Origin: DAIDKA01 sp036498905 | GTDB taxonomy: Bacteria; Pseudomonadota; Gammaproteobacteria; Steroidobacterales; Steroidobacteraceae | Reading direction: 5' to 3' | NCBI GenBank assembly: GCA_036498905.1 | Contig: DASYER010000122.1 | Coordinates: 1-64,000, forward strand | DNA length: 64,000 bases | Shown here: piece by piece, positions 32,214-41,272 of the stretch | Numbering within the stretch: position 1 is the stretch's first letter | How the letters are laid out: each line of letters opens with the position of its first letter | Translations under genes and position numbers: made by a program | The notes under the pieces: model-generated | Database searches by the model: none | Told to the model about the DNA's origin: nothing | What the model saw: the letters and a program-made list of their open reading frames with translations, nothing else

Positions 32214-32825
32214 CTAAGCCTTCCGCAACGCCGCGTCGTAGCTGGCAAGGCGCTCGACGTAGCGGGCCACCGGGTCGATTTCCAGGTTGACGGCAGATCC
32301 GGGCACCAGCTGGCCGAGGGTCGTCACCTGAAGGGTGTGGGGAATCAGGTTGACGCCGAAACCAACCCCATCGACCTCATTGACGGTAAGGCTAACGCCG
32401 TCCAGGGCAACCGAACCTTTACGGGCAATGAAGCGTGCCAATTCGGCCGATGCTTCGAACACCATACGCGTGGAGCGTGCATCCACGGACCGTGACACCA
32501 GCTTAGCCAGTCCATCCACATGTCCGGATACCAGGTGCCCCCCCAGGGCATCGCCGGCGCGCAGCGCGGGCTCCAGATTCACGGCAGCCCCGGGCGAGAG
32601 CCTGCCGAGCGTGGTGAGAGCAAGGGTCTCTCGCGACAGGTCCGCTTCAAAGCTCTCGGCACTCAGTGCGACCGCGGTGACGCAGCAGCCTTGCACGCAG
32701 ATGCTGTCGCCAACCGCGGTCCGCGACAGGTCGAGGCGCCCGACGCGGATCGCCATTCGCACATCGCCGCCCCGCGCCGTCAAGGAGGCAACCGTGCCCG
32801 TGTCCTGCACTATTCCCGTGAACAT
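32214..32825 (-). CDS. ribE: Riboflavin synthase (alpha chain)
   Basis: Riboflavin synthase dismutates two lumazines into riboflavin. The 203-residue protein begins MFTGIVQ, the signature of the family, and has two similar lumazine-binding halves of about 95 residues. Each half carries a GDS/GSV-type motif (GDSICVQGCCVTA and GSVALDGVSLTVN). It overlaps the end of ribD by 16 bp, so translation is coupled. In E. coli naming this gene is ribC. Confidence 0.95.
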   Translation of the reverse strand: MFTGIVQDTGTVASLTARGGDVRMAIRVGRLDLSRTAVGDSICVQGCCVTAVALSAESFEADLSRETLALTTLGRLSPGAAVNLEPALRAGDALGGHLVSGHVDGLAKLVSRSVDARSTRMVFEASAELARFIARKGSVALDGVSLTVNEVDGVGFGVNLIPHTLQVTTLGQLVPGSAVNLEIDPVARYVERLASYDAALRKA

Positions 32826-33919
32826 GATTTCAACCTGATACGCTGATCCGCGCCGACGGCGACGGTTTCAAAAACTTCAAAGCGCCGCGCCTGCGCCAAT
32901 GACAGCGGCTCAGGCACTTTGAGCAGGCCGCGGGCATGATTCCCCAGCACCACCGGCGCCACATAGAGCAACAGCTCATCGACGCACTGCTGCTGCACCA
33001 ATGCGCCGGCGAGCGTGGCTCCCGCCTCCACGAGCACCTCATTCATTCCTGCCTCTCCCAAGGCTCGCAGTACCTGCGCGAGGTCCACCGCTGCGGTGCC
33101 GTGAAGACGCTCGACCTTTGCGCCGCGCGCCTGCAGTGCCGCGACACGTTGCGTATCGGTACTTGTCGTGAAGATCCACACGGCCGCATCACTGTTGCTG
33201 TCAAAGACCCGGGCATCGAGCGGAGTTCGCAGGTTGCCATCGAGAATGACGCGGGCGGGTTGTCGCACCGCAGGCCCCGTCGGTCGCACCGAGAGCATCG
33301 GATCATCGGCCAGTACGGTGCCGATACCGGTAAGAATTGCCGAACTGCGGGCGCGCCAGTGCTGCACATCCACACGCGCGGCTTCACCGGAGATCCACTT
33401 GCTGCGACCGTCGCTCAATGCCGTCCGGCCGTCCAGGCTCATGGCCAGTTTGACCCGCACCAGGGGCAGCCCCGCGCGCATGCGTTTGATGAACCCGGCA
33501 TTGAGCTCGGCGGCCTCCGCGGCGAGCAGGCCTGACGCCACCTGTACGCCAGCTGCGCGCAGCGCGCGCGCGCCGCCGCCGTTGACCAGGGGATTCGGGT
33601 CATCCACCGCGTAGACCACGCGAGTCACACCGGCCTTGATCAGGGCTTCGGTGCATGGTGGCGTTCGGCCGTGATGATTGCAGGGCTCCAGGGTCACATA
33701 AGCCGTGGCGCCGACCGCGCCCGATTGCAGATTGGCCAGCGCCATGGCCTCGGCATGGGCCCCCCCTGGGTGCGCGTGCCAGCCTTCGCCGAGGATCGCG
33801 CCATCGCGCACCAGCACGCAGCCCACGCGCGGATTCGGATGCGCCGTGGCCAGACCGTTCGTGGCGAGCACCAACGCTCGCGCCATGAAGTCCCGATCCC
33901 GCGCATCGAAAGTGCTCAC
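32810..33919 (-). CDS. ribD: Bifunctional pyrimidine deaminase/reductase RibD
   Basis: RibD deaminates and then reduces the ring-opened GTP product during riboflavin synthesis. The N-terminal deaminase domain (about 1-145) holds the zinc ligands in HAEAMA and PCNHHGRTPPC. The C-terminal reductase domain (about 150-369) holds SLDGRTAL and the late GATLAGALVQ. The ATG overlaps nrdR by 4 bp. The 369-residue length is normal. Confidence 0.95.
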   Translation of the reverse strand: MSTFDARDRDFMARALVLATNGLATAHPNPRVGCVLVRDGAILGEGWHAHPGGAHAEAMALANLQSGAVGATAYVTLEPCNHHGRTPPCTEALIKAGVTRVVYAVDDPNPLVNGGGARALRAAGVQVASGLLAAEAAELNAGFIKRMRAGLPLVRVKLAMSLDGRTALSDGRSKWISGEAARVDVQHWRARSSAILTGIGTVLADDPMLSVRPTGPAVRQPARVILDGNLRTPLDARVFDSNSDAAVWIFTTSTDTQRVAALQARGAKVERLHGTAAVDLAQVLRALGEAGMNEVLVEAGATLAGALVQQQCVDELLLYVAPVVLGNHARGLLKVPEPLSLAQARRFEVFETVAVGADQRIRLKSCSRE

Positions 33920-34458
33920 TTACGTGCCTTGGGCGGCGGTGCGTCACTCGTCAGCAGCGGCAACTGGTCGACGGTGGCAACATCACGGGCGCCATCGCGG
34001 CGTCCGCGGCGATGGCGCAGGCGGTCGATTTCGTCGCGGAACGCATCTAGGTCCTGAAAGCTGCGGTACACGGAGGCGAATCGCACGTACGCAACTTCAT
34101 CCAGATGACGCAGCTCGTCCATGACCATTTCGCCGACGGCCCGCGACTGCACTTCGCGCTCGCCCAGACTTCGCAGTTTGTGGCCGATGCGGCTTACCGC
34201 CTCTTCCACCGCCTCGAGGGCCACCGGTCGCTTCTCCAGCGCCTTGGTCATGCCCGCGCGCAGCTTGGCCTCATCAAAGGGCTCGCGGGTCCGATCGCTC
34301 TTGACGACCATCGGCATGATGAGTTCAGCCGCTTCGAACGTCGTGAAGCGCTCGCCGCAGGACAGGCACTCGCGGCGGCGACGGATCTGTCGACCCTCGC
34401 CTGCCAGACGCGAGTCAATGACCTTCGTTTCGATATGATTGCAGAAGGGACAGTACAT
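33916..34458 (-). CDS. nrdR: Transcriptional repressor NrdR
   Basis: NrdR represses ribonucleotide reductase genes in response to ATP/dATP. The N-terminal zinc ribbon has CPFC (3-6) and CLSCGERF (about 31-38), followed by an ATP-cone domain from about 49. The 180-residue protein is slightly longer than the usual 150-160 because of a basic and Pro-rich tail. It sits between glyA (21 bp) and ribD (4-bp overlap), a conserved order in gammaproteobacteria. No NrdR box or nrd gene was seen in the window. Confidence 0.95.
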   Translation of the reverse strand: MYCPFCNHIETKVIDSRLAGEGRQIRRRRECLSCGERFTTFEAAELIMPMVVKSDRTREPFDEAKLRAGMTKALEKRPVALEAVEEAVSRIGHKLRSLGEREVQSRAVGEMVMDELRHLDEVAYVRFASVYRSFQDLDAFRDEIDRLRHRRGRRDGARDVATVDQLPLLTSDAPPPKARK

Positions 34459-34479
34459 ATTGCGTCCCGGCGCGCTCCG

Positions 34480-35736
34480 TCACGCGCCGTAGACCGGAAA
34501 TGCGTGACACAACTCCAACACCCTGCCGCGAGTCTTCTCGACCACCGCGGCATCGCCATTGGCATCCAGCACGTCGGCGATCAAATCGGCGACGAGCTCG
34601 ATCTGCGGCTCCTTGAAGCCGCGCGTCGTGGCGGCCGGAGTGCCGATGCGCAGGCCGCTGGTGATCGTCGGTGGACGCGGATCATTCGGCACCGCGTTCT
34701 TGTTCACGGTGATGAACGCACGGCCAAGCGCCGCGTCAGCTTCTTTGCCGGTGATTTCGCGGTTGATCAGGCTCATCAGGAACAGGTGATTGTCGGTGCC
34801 CCCGGAGACGATGTTGAAGCCACGCTGGCCGAGGCGCGCGCACATGGCGCGCGCATTGGCCAGAACCTGGGTCTGATAAACCTTGAATTCCGGTTGCAGC
34901 GCTTCCAGGAACGCGACGGCCTTGGCCGCGATGACGTGCATCAGCGGACCTCCCTGAGTGCCCGGGAACACCATCGAATTGAGTTTCTTCGCGATCTCGG
35001 GATTCTCGCGCGCGAGGATCAGACCGCCACGCGGTCCACGCAACGTCTTGTGCGTGGTCGTGGTCACCACGTCCGCATGCGGCAGCGGATTCGGATAGTG
35101 GCCGGTGGCGATGAGGCCCGCGACATGCGCCATGTCCACAAAGAACAGCGCCCCGACACTGCGCGCAATCGCCGCAAAGCGTGGCCAGTCGATGACGCGC
35201 GAGTAGGCCGAAAATCCGGCGACAATGATGGCCGGCTTCTCCGTCGCGGCCAGTCGCTCGACCTCTTCATAGTCGATTTCGCCCGTGTCACCCCGCACGC
35301 CGTACTGCACCGATCGATACAGCTTGCCGGAGAAGTTGACCTTGGCGCCATGGGTGAGATGGCCACCATGATCCAGGCTCATCCCCAGGATGGTGCTCCC
35401 GGGGGGTACCAGCGCCAGGTATACGGCAGCGTTGGCCTGCGAGCCGGAATGCGGCTGCACATTGACATAGGCGGCACCGAACAGCTGCTTGGCACGATCG
35501 ATGGCCAACTGCTCGGCGATATCGACAAATTCGCAGCCGCCGTAATAGCGCTTGCCGGGGTAACCTTCGGCGTACTTGTTGGTCAGGACGGAGCCCTGGG
35601 CTTCGAGCACCCGGGGGCTGGTGTAGTTCTCCGAGGCGATGAGCTCGATATGGTCTTCCTGCCGCTGCTGCTCGCCGGCAATGGCACCGGCGAGTTGCGG
35701 ATCAAAACCGGCGATGGTCATCGACTTTTTAAACAT
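34480..35736 (-). CDS. glyA: Serine hydroxymethyltransferase
   Basis: GlyA moves the hydroxymethyl group of serine to tetrahydrofolate, making glycine and 5,10-methylene-THF. The 418-residue PLP enzyme has ELIASENYTSP near the N terminus, the YAEGYPGKRYYGG segment and the PLP lysine in VTTTTHKTLRGPRGG. It aligns from MFKKSMTIAGFDP with the E. coli start. It heads the run glyA-nrdR-ribD-ribE-ribB-ribH-nusB-thiL on the minus strand. Folate supply comes from the folE2 route encoded 8 kb away. Confidence 0.97.
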   Translation of the reverse strand: MFKKSMTIAGFDPQLAGAIAGEQQRQEDHIELIASENYTSPRVLEAQGSVLTNKYAEGYPGKRYYGGCEFVDIAEQLAIDRAKQLFGAAYVNVQPHSGSQANAAVYLALVPPGSTILGMSLDHGGHLTHGAKVNFSGKLYRSVQYGVRGDTGEIDYEEVERLAATEKPAIIVAGFSAYSRVIDWPRFAAIARSVGALFFVDMAHVAGLIATGHYPNPLPHADVVTTTTHKTLRGPRGGLILARENPEIAKKLNSMVFPGTQGGPLMHVIAAKAVAFLEALQPEFKVYQTQVLANARAMCARLGQRGFNIVSGGTDNHLFLMSLINREITGKEADAALGRAFITVNKNAVPNDPRPPTITSGLRIGTPAATTRGFKEPQIELVADLIADVLDANGDAAVVEKTRGRVLELCHAFPVYGA

Positions 35737-35789
35737 TCACGGTGCCTTTGATGGGTGTGGGACTTGCGCGGCAAGCCCAATATTGTAGC

Positions 35790-35802
35790 GGTCCCGGGGA
35801 CC
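35790..35802. repeat. Palindrome between the histone-deacetylase-like gene and glyA
   Basis: GGTCCC-G-GGGACC is a 13-bp perfect inverted repeat in the 84-bp spacer. A second one, CTTGC-GCG-GCAAG, lies about 25 bp to its left. On the minus strand both follow the deacetylase-like stop and precede glyA, so they could be a terminator or operator pair. No T tract follows. Confidence 0.3.
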
Positions 35803-35820
35803 CTAAGGCCACGTGCCGGG

Positions 35821-36762
35821 CTAGCCCAAGCCGGCCACGACTTCCGACCAGGCCTTTCCCAGATTGGTGCGGTTGTAGCCGCCACCGCCCAGCGCCAGCA
35901 CCCGGCCATGGCCCAGACGGGCGGCCAACTGCACCAGGTCCTGCGCGGCGCGCCCGTGCATGGCAGGGCTGAAACGCAGATGCGTGATCGGATCGCCGTC
36001 GATGCTGTCGGCGCCGCATTGGAGAATCAGGAACTGCGGCTCGAAGCGCTCCATGTGCTCCAGCACGCGCGCCCATGCGCCCTGGAAGGCGCGGTCCCCG
36101 GAACCGGCCATGAGCGGCAGGTTGAGCTTGGTCCCCGCCGCCGTGGCCCGACCGGTGTCGTCGGCCTTGCCCGTGCCGGGATAGAGGCTTTCACCGTCCT
36201 CGTGGATATCGGCAAAAATGACCGCTGGGTCATCCTCGAAGCCGAAGTACACCCCATCGCCGTGATGCGCATCGATATCCACGTAGCCGATGCGCACCAG
36301 CCCGTGACGGCGGCGCAGCAATTCGATGACGACACCGCAGTCGTTGAAGACGCAGAATCCGGCGGCATGGTCGCGGCCCGCGTGATGCAGGCCGGCAATC
36401 GGCACGAAGGCGGCCCGCGCCGCCCCGCTCATGATGGCCTCCGTGGCCGTGATGCTCGCGCCGACCACGGTCGCCGCCGCCTCATAGACGCCACGAAACG
36501 CCGGTGTGTCGCCGGCGTCGAGGAACCCCTGGCCGCTGTGTGAGCGCTCGCGTACAAAATCCACGTACCGGGGGGTGTGGAACATCAGCAATTCGTCGTA
36601 GCTTGCCTCGCGTGGCTCCAGCAGCTGCACGGTGCGCTGCAGGCCGCGCGCTTCGAATTCGCGCAGGAACGCCGCGTGCCGGTCGGGACCGAAAGGGTGG
36701 CCGTCCGGAAATCCATAGCGAGCCAGTCGCTCGCCGATTACTACTGCTACCGGGCTGTTCAT
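35821..36762 (-). CDS. Histone deacetylase family (AcuC/AphA-like) deacetylase
   Basis: This 313-residue zinc amidohydrolase of the arginase/deacetylase fold resembles AcuC, polyamine deacetylases and related enzymes. Metal and catalytic residues lie in GLHHAGRDHAAGFC, DIDAHHGDGV and the late CGADSIDGDPI. The ATG at 36762 is preferred; the open frame to 36801 adds residues with no support. It stands alone, divergent from ettA across 114 bp that hold a CCGGGC/GCCCGG hairpin at 36806-36820. Substrate candidates include acetylated lysine in proteins or acetylpolyamines, and sequence alone does not decide. Confidence 0.9.
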   Translation of the reverse strand: MNSPVAVVIGERLARYGFPDGHPFGPDRHAAFLREFEARGLQRTVQLLEPREASYDELLMFHTPRYVDFVRERSHSGQGFLDAGDTPAFRGVYEAAATVVGASITATEAIMSGAARAAFVPIAGLHHAGRDHAAGFCVFNDCGVVIELLRRRHGLVRIGYVDIDAHHGDGVYFGFEDDPAVIFADIHEDGESLYPGTGKADDTGRATAAGTKLNLPLMAGSGDRAFQGAWARVLEHMERFEPQFLILQCGADSIDGDPITHLRFSPAMHGRAAQDLVQLAARLGHGRVLALGGGGYNRTNLGKAWSEVVAGLG

Positions 36763-36876
36763 CTTTGAGTCCGAGCCTAGCACGTCCCCGGGCCATTCCA
36801 TGACGCCGGGCCGCGCCCGGACATACGGCGCCTGCGCGTTCGCGATAAACTCAAGCTTTCACCCAGCCAACACATT

Positions 36877-38550
36877 ATGGCCCAATACATCTACACCATG
36901 AATCGGGTATCCAAAGTGGTACCCCCGAAGCGCACCATCCTGCGCGACATCAGCCTGTCTTTCTTTCCTGGCGCGAAGATCGGCGTCCTTGGCCTGAACG
37001 GTTCAGGCAAGTCAACTTTGCTGAAGATCATGGCCGGGATCGATCAAAACATCGATGGGGAGGCGCGGCCGCAAACGGGTATCCGCGTCGGCTATCTGTC
37101 CCAGGAACCGGAGCTGGACCCGCAGAAGAACGTGCGCAGCGTGGTCATGGAGGGCGTTGGCGAATCATTCCGGCAGCTGGCACGGTTCAATGAGATCAGT
37201 GACAAATTTGCGGAACCCCTGTCTGATGATGAAATGTCCGCCCTGCTCGACGAACAGGCGAAGCTGCAGGATGCCATCGATGCGGTGGGTGGCTGGGAGC
37301 TCGAGCGCAAGCTTGATATCGCGGCCGATGCACTGCGCCTGCCACCCTGGGAAGCCTCGGTCGGCAAGCTGTCCGGCGGCGAAAAGCGCCGCATCGCACT
37401 GTGCCGACTGCTGCTCTCGGCGCCCGACATGCTGCTGCTCGATGAACCCACCAATCACCTGGATGCCGAATCCATTGCCTGGCTGGAACGGTACCTGGAG
37501 GAATATCCGAGCACCGTCATTGCAGTCACTCATGACCGCTACTTCCTCGACAATGTGGCGCAGTGGATTCTCGAGCTCGACCGCGGACACGGCATTCCCT
37601 GGCACGGCAACTACTCCTCTTGGCTGGAACAGAAAGAGGAGCGCCTGCGGGTCGAAGAGCGCGAGCGTGAAGGCCTGCGCAAGACCCTCGAGCGGGAGCT
37701 TGAATGGGTGCGGCAAAATCCGAAGGCACGGCAGGCGAAGAGCAAGGCACGCATGCAGCGTTTCGAGGAGCTGTCCTCGCGCGAGTTCCAGGAACGCAAC
37801 GAGACCAACGAAATCTACATTCCGCCCGGCGAGCGGCTCGGGGAGCTGGTCATCGAGGTCAAGGGACTGCGCAAGGGCTACGGGGAGCGGCTGCTGATCG
37901 ACAATCTGTCATTCAACATGCCTGCCGGCGGCATTGTCGGCATCATTGGACCCAATGGTGCCGGCAAGACCACTTTTTTCCGCATGCTCACCGGTACGGA
38001 AGCTGCGGACTCCGGAGAGATCCGCATTGGTCCTTCAGTGAAACTGGCGTACGTCGACCAGTCGCGGCAGAGCCTGGATGACAAAAAGACCGTGTGGCAG
38101 GAAATCTCCGGCGGCTCGGACATCATCAAGGTCGGCAACTACGAGACGCCATCGCGCGGGTACGTCGGCCGCTTCAATTTTCGTGGCACCCAGCAGCAGC
38201 AGTTGATCGGCGAACTCTCCGGTGGTGAACGCAATCGCGTCCACCTGGCGAAGGTGCTCAAGAGCGGCGGCAATGTACTGCTGCTTGACGAGCCTACCAA
38301 TGATCTGGACGTGGAAACGCTGCGGGCGCTGGAAGATGCCCTATTGAGCTTCCCGGGCTGCGCAGTCGTGATCTCGCATGATCGCTGGTTCCTGGACCGT
38401 ATCGCGACCCACATTCTCGCATTCGAAGGCAATTCTGAAGTGGTCTTCTTTGAAGGGAACTACCAGGAATATACCGAGGATTACCGCCGCCGCCGCGGCG
38501 AGGATGCGGCTCAGCCCCACCGAATCCGCTACAAACCTCTCGCACGCTGA
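36877..38550 (+). CDS. ettA: Energy-dependent translational throttle protein EttA (ABC-F)
   Basis: EttA is a soluble ABC-F ATPase that binds the ribosomal E site and gates entry to elongation according to the ATP/ADP ratio. The 557-residue protein has two ABC domains with Walker A GLNGSGKST and GPNGAGKTT, the signatures LSGGEKRR and LSGGERNR, and Walker B LLLDEPTNHLD and LLLDEPTNDLD. It starts MAQYIYTMNRVSK, typical of EttA. The linker (about 240-310) is charged, as in the tRNA-contacting PtIM region. The mprF gene begins 12 bp downstream. Confidence 0.96.
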   Translation: MAQYIYTMNRVSKVVPPKRTILRDISLSFFPGAKIGVLGLNGSGKSTLLKIMAGIDQNIDGEARPQTGIRVGYLSQEPELDPQKNVRSVVMEGVGESFRQLARFNEISDKFAEPLSDDEMSALLDEQAKLQDAIDAVGGWELERKLDIAADALRLPPWEASVGKLSGGEKRRIALCRLLLSAPDMLLLDEPTNHLDAESIAWLERYLEEYPSTVIAVTHDRYFLDNVAQWILELDRGHGIPWHGNYSSWLEQKEERLRVEEREREGLRKTLERELEWVRQNPKARQAKSKARMQRFEELSSREFQERNETNEIYIPPGERLGELVIEVKGLRKGYGERLLIDNLSFNMPAGGIVGIIGPNGAGKTTFFRMLTGTEAADSGEIRIGPSVKLAYVDQSRQSLDDKKTVWQEISGGSDIIKVGNYETPSRGYVGRFNFRGTQQQQLIGELSGGERNRVHLAKVLKSGGNVLLLDEPTNDLDVETLRALEDALLSFPGCAVVISHDRWFLDRIATHILAFEGNSEVVFFEGNYQEYTEDYRRRRGEDAAQPHRIRYKPLAR

Positions 38551-38562
38551 CGGACCGACGCC

Positions 38563-41151
38563 GTGTCTGCAAAGCCATCCGCCAGACAGGGCGCGTTGCC
38601 GGGTGACGGGTCACGCCTGTGGATCGGACCCGTCGCCGCGCTGTTGGTGTTCTCGGTCGTGGCGTGGCTGCTGCACCGGGAACTGGAACAGATTCGGGTG
38701 CGCGACATCATCGAGCACCTGGAGGCGATTCCCGGCGAAACACTGCTGACGGGCCTGCTGCTGACGGCCGGCAGCTATCTTGCACTGTGTCTGTACGACT
38801 TCGTGGCGCTGCGCTATCTGCGCAAGAAAGTGCCACTCGGCCGGGTGATCGTCGCAAGCTTCATCGCCAACGCCTTTGGCCACAACCTGGGGTTCGCAGC
38901 GTTCACCGGCGGCGCCTTCCGGTTGCGGCTGTATGCCTCCTCGCGCCTCACCGCCATCGATGTCGCCACGGTCACCGGCTTCACCAGCATCACGACGGCT
39001 CTGGGGCTCGCCGTGCTGGCGGGCCTGTCCTTTCTGATTTATCCCGAACAGGCATCTCTCGCGCTGCGCAGTCATGCCGATTGGCCACTGTTGATCGGAA
39101 TCGGGCTGCTGGGCGTCGTGGGCGGCTATTTCGCCTGGACCTGCTCGCATCGCGCGCGCCTGGAATTTCGCGGCTGGCTGCTGCGGCCCCCGGGAGCGCT
39201 GGTCGGCGCCGTCCAGATCATTGCCGGCACCTTCGATTTGGGCATGTCTTGCGGCGTGCTGTGGCTGATGCTGCCGGCGACGGCGCACGTGGATTACATC
39301 GCGTTCGCCGGCGCCTACTCCATCGGGGTCACCGCCGGAATCATCAGTCACGTGCCCGGTGGACTTGGGGTCTTTGAAACCGTCGTCGTGCTTGCCCTGC
39401 CGCAGATTCCGGCCGACGCGCTGCTCGGTTCGCTGCTGGCCTATCGCGCCGTCTTTTATCTTGGGCCACTGGGCGTCGCGACAGTCATGTTTGCGATCGA
39501 GGAGCTCGGTGCACAGCGCGCGCGCCTGGTGCAGGCCCGGGCTCGTGCCGCGGCCTTCATCGGACCGGTCGTCCCTTCGGTCGTCGGCGCGCTGACGTTC
39601 ATCGCCGGCACCGAGCTGTTGTTCTCGGGCGCGACGCATCATGTCGATTCCGGTATCGCCTCGTTTACCCGCCTGCTGCCGCTGCCGGTCGTGGAAATCT
39701 CCCACCTCGCCGGCAGCGCCGTGGGCCTGGCGCTGCTGATCCTGGCGCGCGCACTGTTTCGCCGCATCCGGGCCGCCTACCACATCAGCTTCTGGCTGCT
39801 GCTGGCGGGCGGCCTGCTGACACTGCTCAAGGGCGGCATCTTCAAGGAGGCCCTGTTCCTGTGGCTGGTGCTGGGAATATTGGTGCTGGGACGCATGTCC
39901 TTCTATCGCCCCGCCTCCCTGGTGCATCAGCGTTTCACGCCGACCTGGGCCGCCAGCATCGTGGGCGTCATTGTCGCCAGTGTCTGGGTGGGCCTGCTGG
40001 TCAACCGGCACATCGAGTATTCCAATGACCTGTGGTGGACGTTCGCCTTCGATGCCAATGCCCCGCGCATGCTGCGGGCATCGCTGCTGGTGTGCGTGCT
40101 CACCGCGGGTACCTTGCTGATGACTCTGCTGCGCCCGGCCGCGCCGGTGGCGGAACTGACCCGTAAGCCCGAGCTTGATGACATCAAACGGGTCTTGAGC
40201 GAATCGCCCTCGACGCTTTCAAATGCGGTACTCACCGGCGACAAGCATGTCCTGTTCAGCGAGAGCGGCCGCTCCTTCATCATGTACCAGGTGCAGGGAC
40301 GCAGCTGGATCGCACTGGGTGATCCGGTCGGACCCCGTAGCGAGGCCGAAGAGCTGGTATGGCGCTTCCGCGAATTGTCGGATGAGCACGGCGGGCGCGT
40401 CGTCTTCTACCAGTCGAGCGTCGAGTGCCTGCCGCTGTATGTGGACCTCGGCCTTGCCGCCATGAAGATCGGCGAGGAGGCGCGGGTAGCCTTGCCGAAC
40501 TTCTCCCTCGAGGGCAGCATCCGCGCAGAACTGCGGACCGCGCGGCGCCGCGGCGAGCGCGACCGCGCCACATTTGAAGTCATCCAGCCGGCCGATGTCC
40601 CGCAGATCCTGCCGGCCCTGCGCTCCATTTCCGACTCATGGCTGAAGGACAAGGCCACGGCGGAAAAAGGCTTTTCAGTCGGCTCGTTCGGCGAGCGCTA
40701 TTTGCGCAACTTTCCGATCGCACTGGTGCGGCGTGACGGCGAACCGGTGGCCTTCGCCAATCTGTGGCCATCGGCCGGGCGCGAGGAAGTTGCCGTGGAT
40801 CTGATGCGCTTCAGCCCCGATGCACCGCCGGGTGCCATGGACTTCCTGTTTGTGGAATTGATGCTCTGGGCACGGCAGGAAGGATTCGGCTGGTTCAGCC
40901 TCGGCGTGGCGCCGCTGGCGGGCCTGGAGCGCCATCCGCTGGCGCCAGCCTGGCATCGCATCGGCAACTTCATTTTCCGCCACGGCGAACACTTCTATAA
41001 CTTCGAAGGCCTGCGCCGTTACAAGGCCAAGTTCCATCCCTCCTGGGAGCCGAAGTACCTGGTGGCGCCCGGCGGGGTCGGCCTGCCGCTGATCCTGGTC
41101 GATGTGTCGGTGCTGATCGCCGGGGGCATCAAGGAACTTTTCGTTAAATAG
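38563..41151 (+). CDS. mprF: Bifunctional lysylphosphatidylglycerol flippase/synthetase MprF
   Basis: MprF adds lysine from Lys-tRNA to phosphatidylglycerol and flips the product outward, lowering the negative charge of the membrane. The 862-residue protein has about 14 hydrophobic segments in the first 540 residues, the flippase part, which is the same family as HpnL. A GNAT-like synthetase (DUF2156) follows from about 550, containing RSWIALGDPVG and FANLWPS. The start is GTG at 38563, 12 bp after ettA. The substrate amino acid (Lys or Ala) is not certain from sequence. The stop lies at the base of a hairpin. Confidence 0.93.
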   Translation: MSAKPSARQGALPGDGSRLWIGPVAALLVFSVVAWLLHRELEQIRVRDIIEHLEAIPGETLLTGLLLTAGSYLALCLYDFVALRYLRKKVPLGRVIVASFIANAFGHNLGFAAFTGGAFRLRLYASSRLTAIDVATVTGFTSITTALGLAVLAGLSFLIYPEQASLALRSHADWPLLIGIGLLGVVGGYFAWTCSHRARLEFRGWLLRPPGALVGAVQIIAGTFDLGMSCGVLWLMLPATAHVDYIAFAGAYSIGVTAGIISHVPGGLGVFETVVVLALPQIPADALLGSLLAYRAVFYLGPLGVATVMFAIEELGAQRARLVQARARAAAFIGPVVPSVVGALTFIAGTELLFSGATHHVDSGIASFTRLLPLPVVEISHLAGSAVGLALLILARALFRRIRAAYHISFWLLLAGGLLTLLKGGIFKEALFLWLVLGILVLGRMSFYRPASLVHQRFTPTWAASIVGVIVASVWVGLLVNRHIEYSNDLWWTFAFDANAPRMLRASLLVCVLTAGTLLMTLLRPAAPVAELTRKPELDDIKRVLSESPSTLSNAVLTGDKHVLFSESGRSFIMYQVQGRSWIALGDPVGPRSEAEELVWRFRELSDEHGGRVVFYQSSVECLPLYVDLGLAAMKIGEEARVALPNFSLEGSIRAELRTARRRGERDRATFEVIQPADVPQILPALRSISDSWLKDKATAEKGFSVGSFGERYLRNFPIALVRRDGEPVAFANLWPSAGREEVAVDLMRFSPDAPPGAMDFLFVELMLWARQEGFGWFSLGVAPLAGLERHPLAPAWHRIGNFIFRHGEHFYNFEGLRRYKAKFHPSWEPKYLVAPGGVGLPLILVDVSVLIAGGIKELFVK

Positions 41152-41172
41152 CGGCGTTACATAAGGCGCCGC
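41151..41172 (+). terminator. Hairpin after mprF
   Basis: GCGGCG and CGCCGC form a 6-bp stem around a 10-base loop starting at the last base of the mprF stop codon. AAATTT follows a few bases later. It is a weak rho-independent terminator candidate. Confidence 0.4.
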
Positions 41173-41272
41173 TGCCTAAATTTCGTACACCTGCCCGACT
41201 TCGGCAATTGGGTTAATATTGGTCGGCCAAGGATGCGCCACCGACCTTATATCAACCAAGGCGCACAGGACT

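Noticed and set aside
38611..40011. A 466-codon minus-strand frame opposite mprF
   Set aside because: It is rich in Gln, Arg and Asp without recognisable motifs and is antisense to the clear MprF frame.
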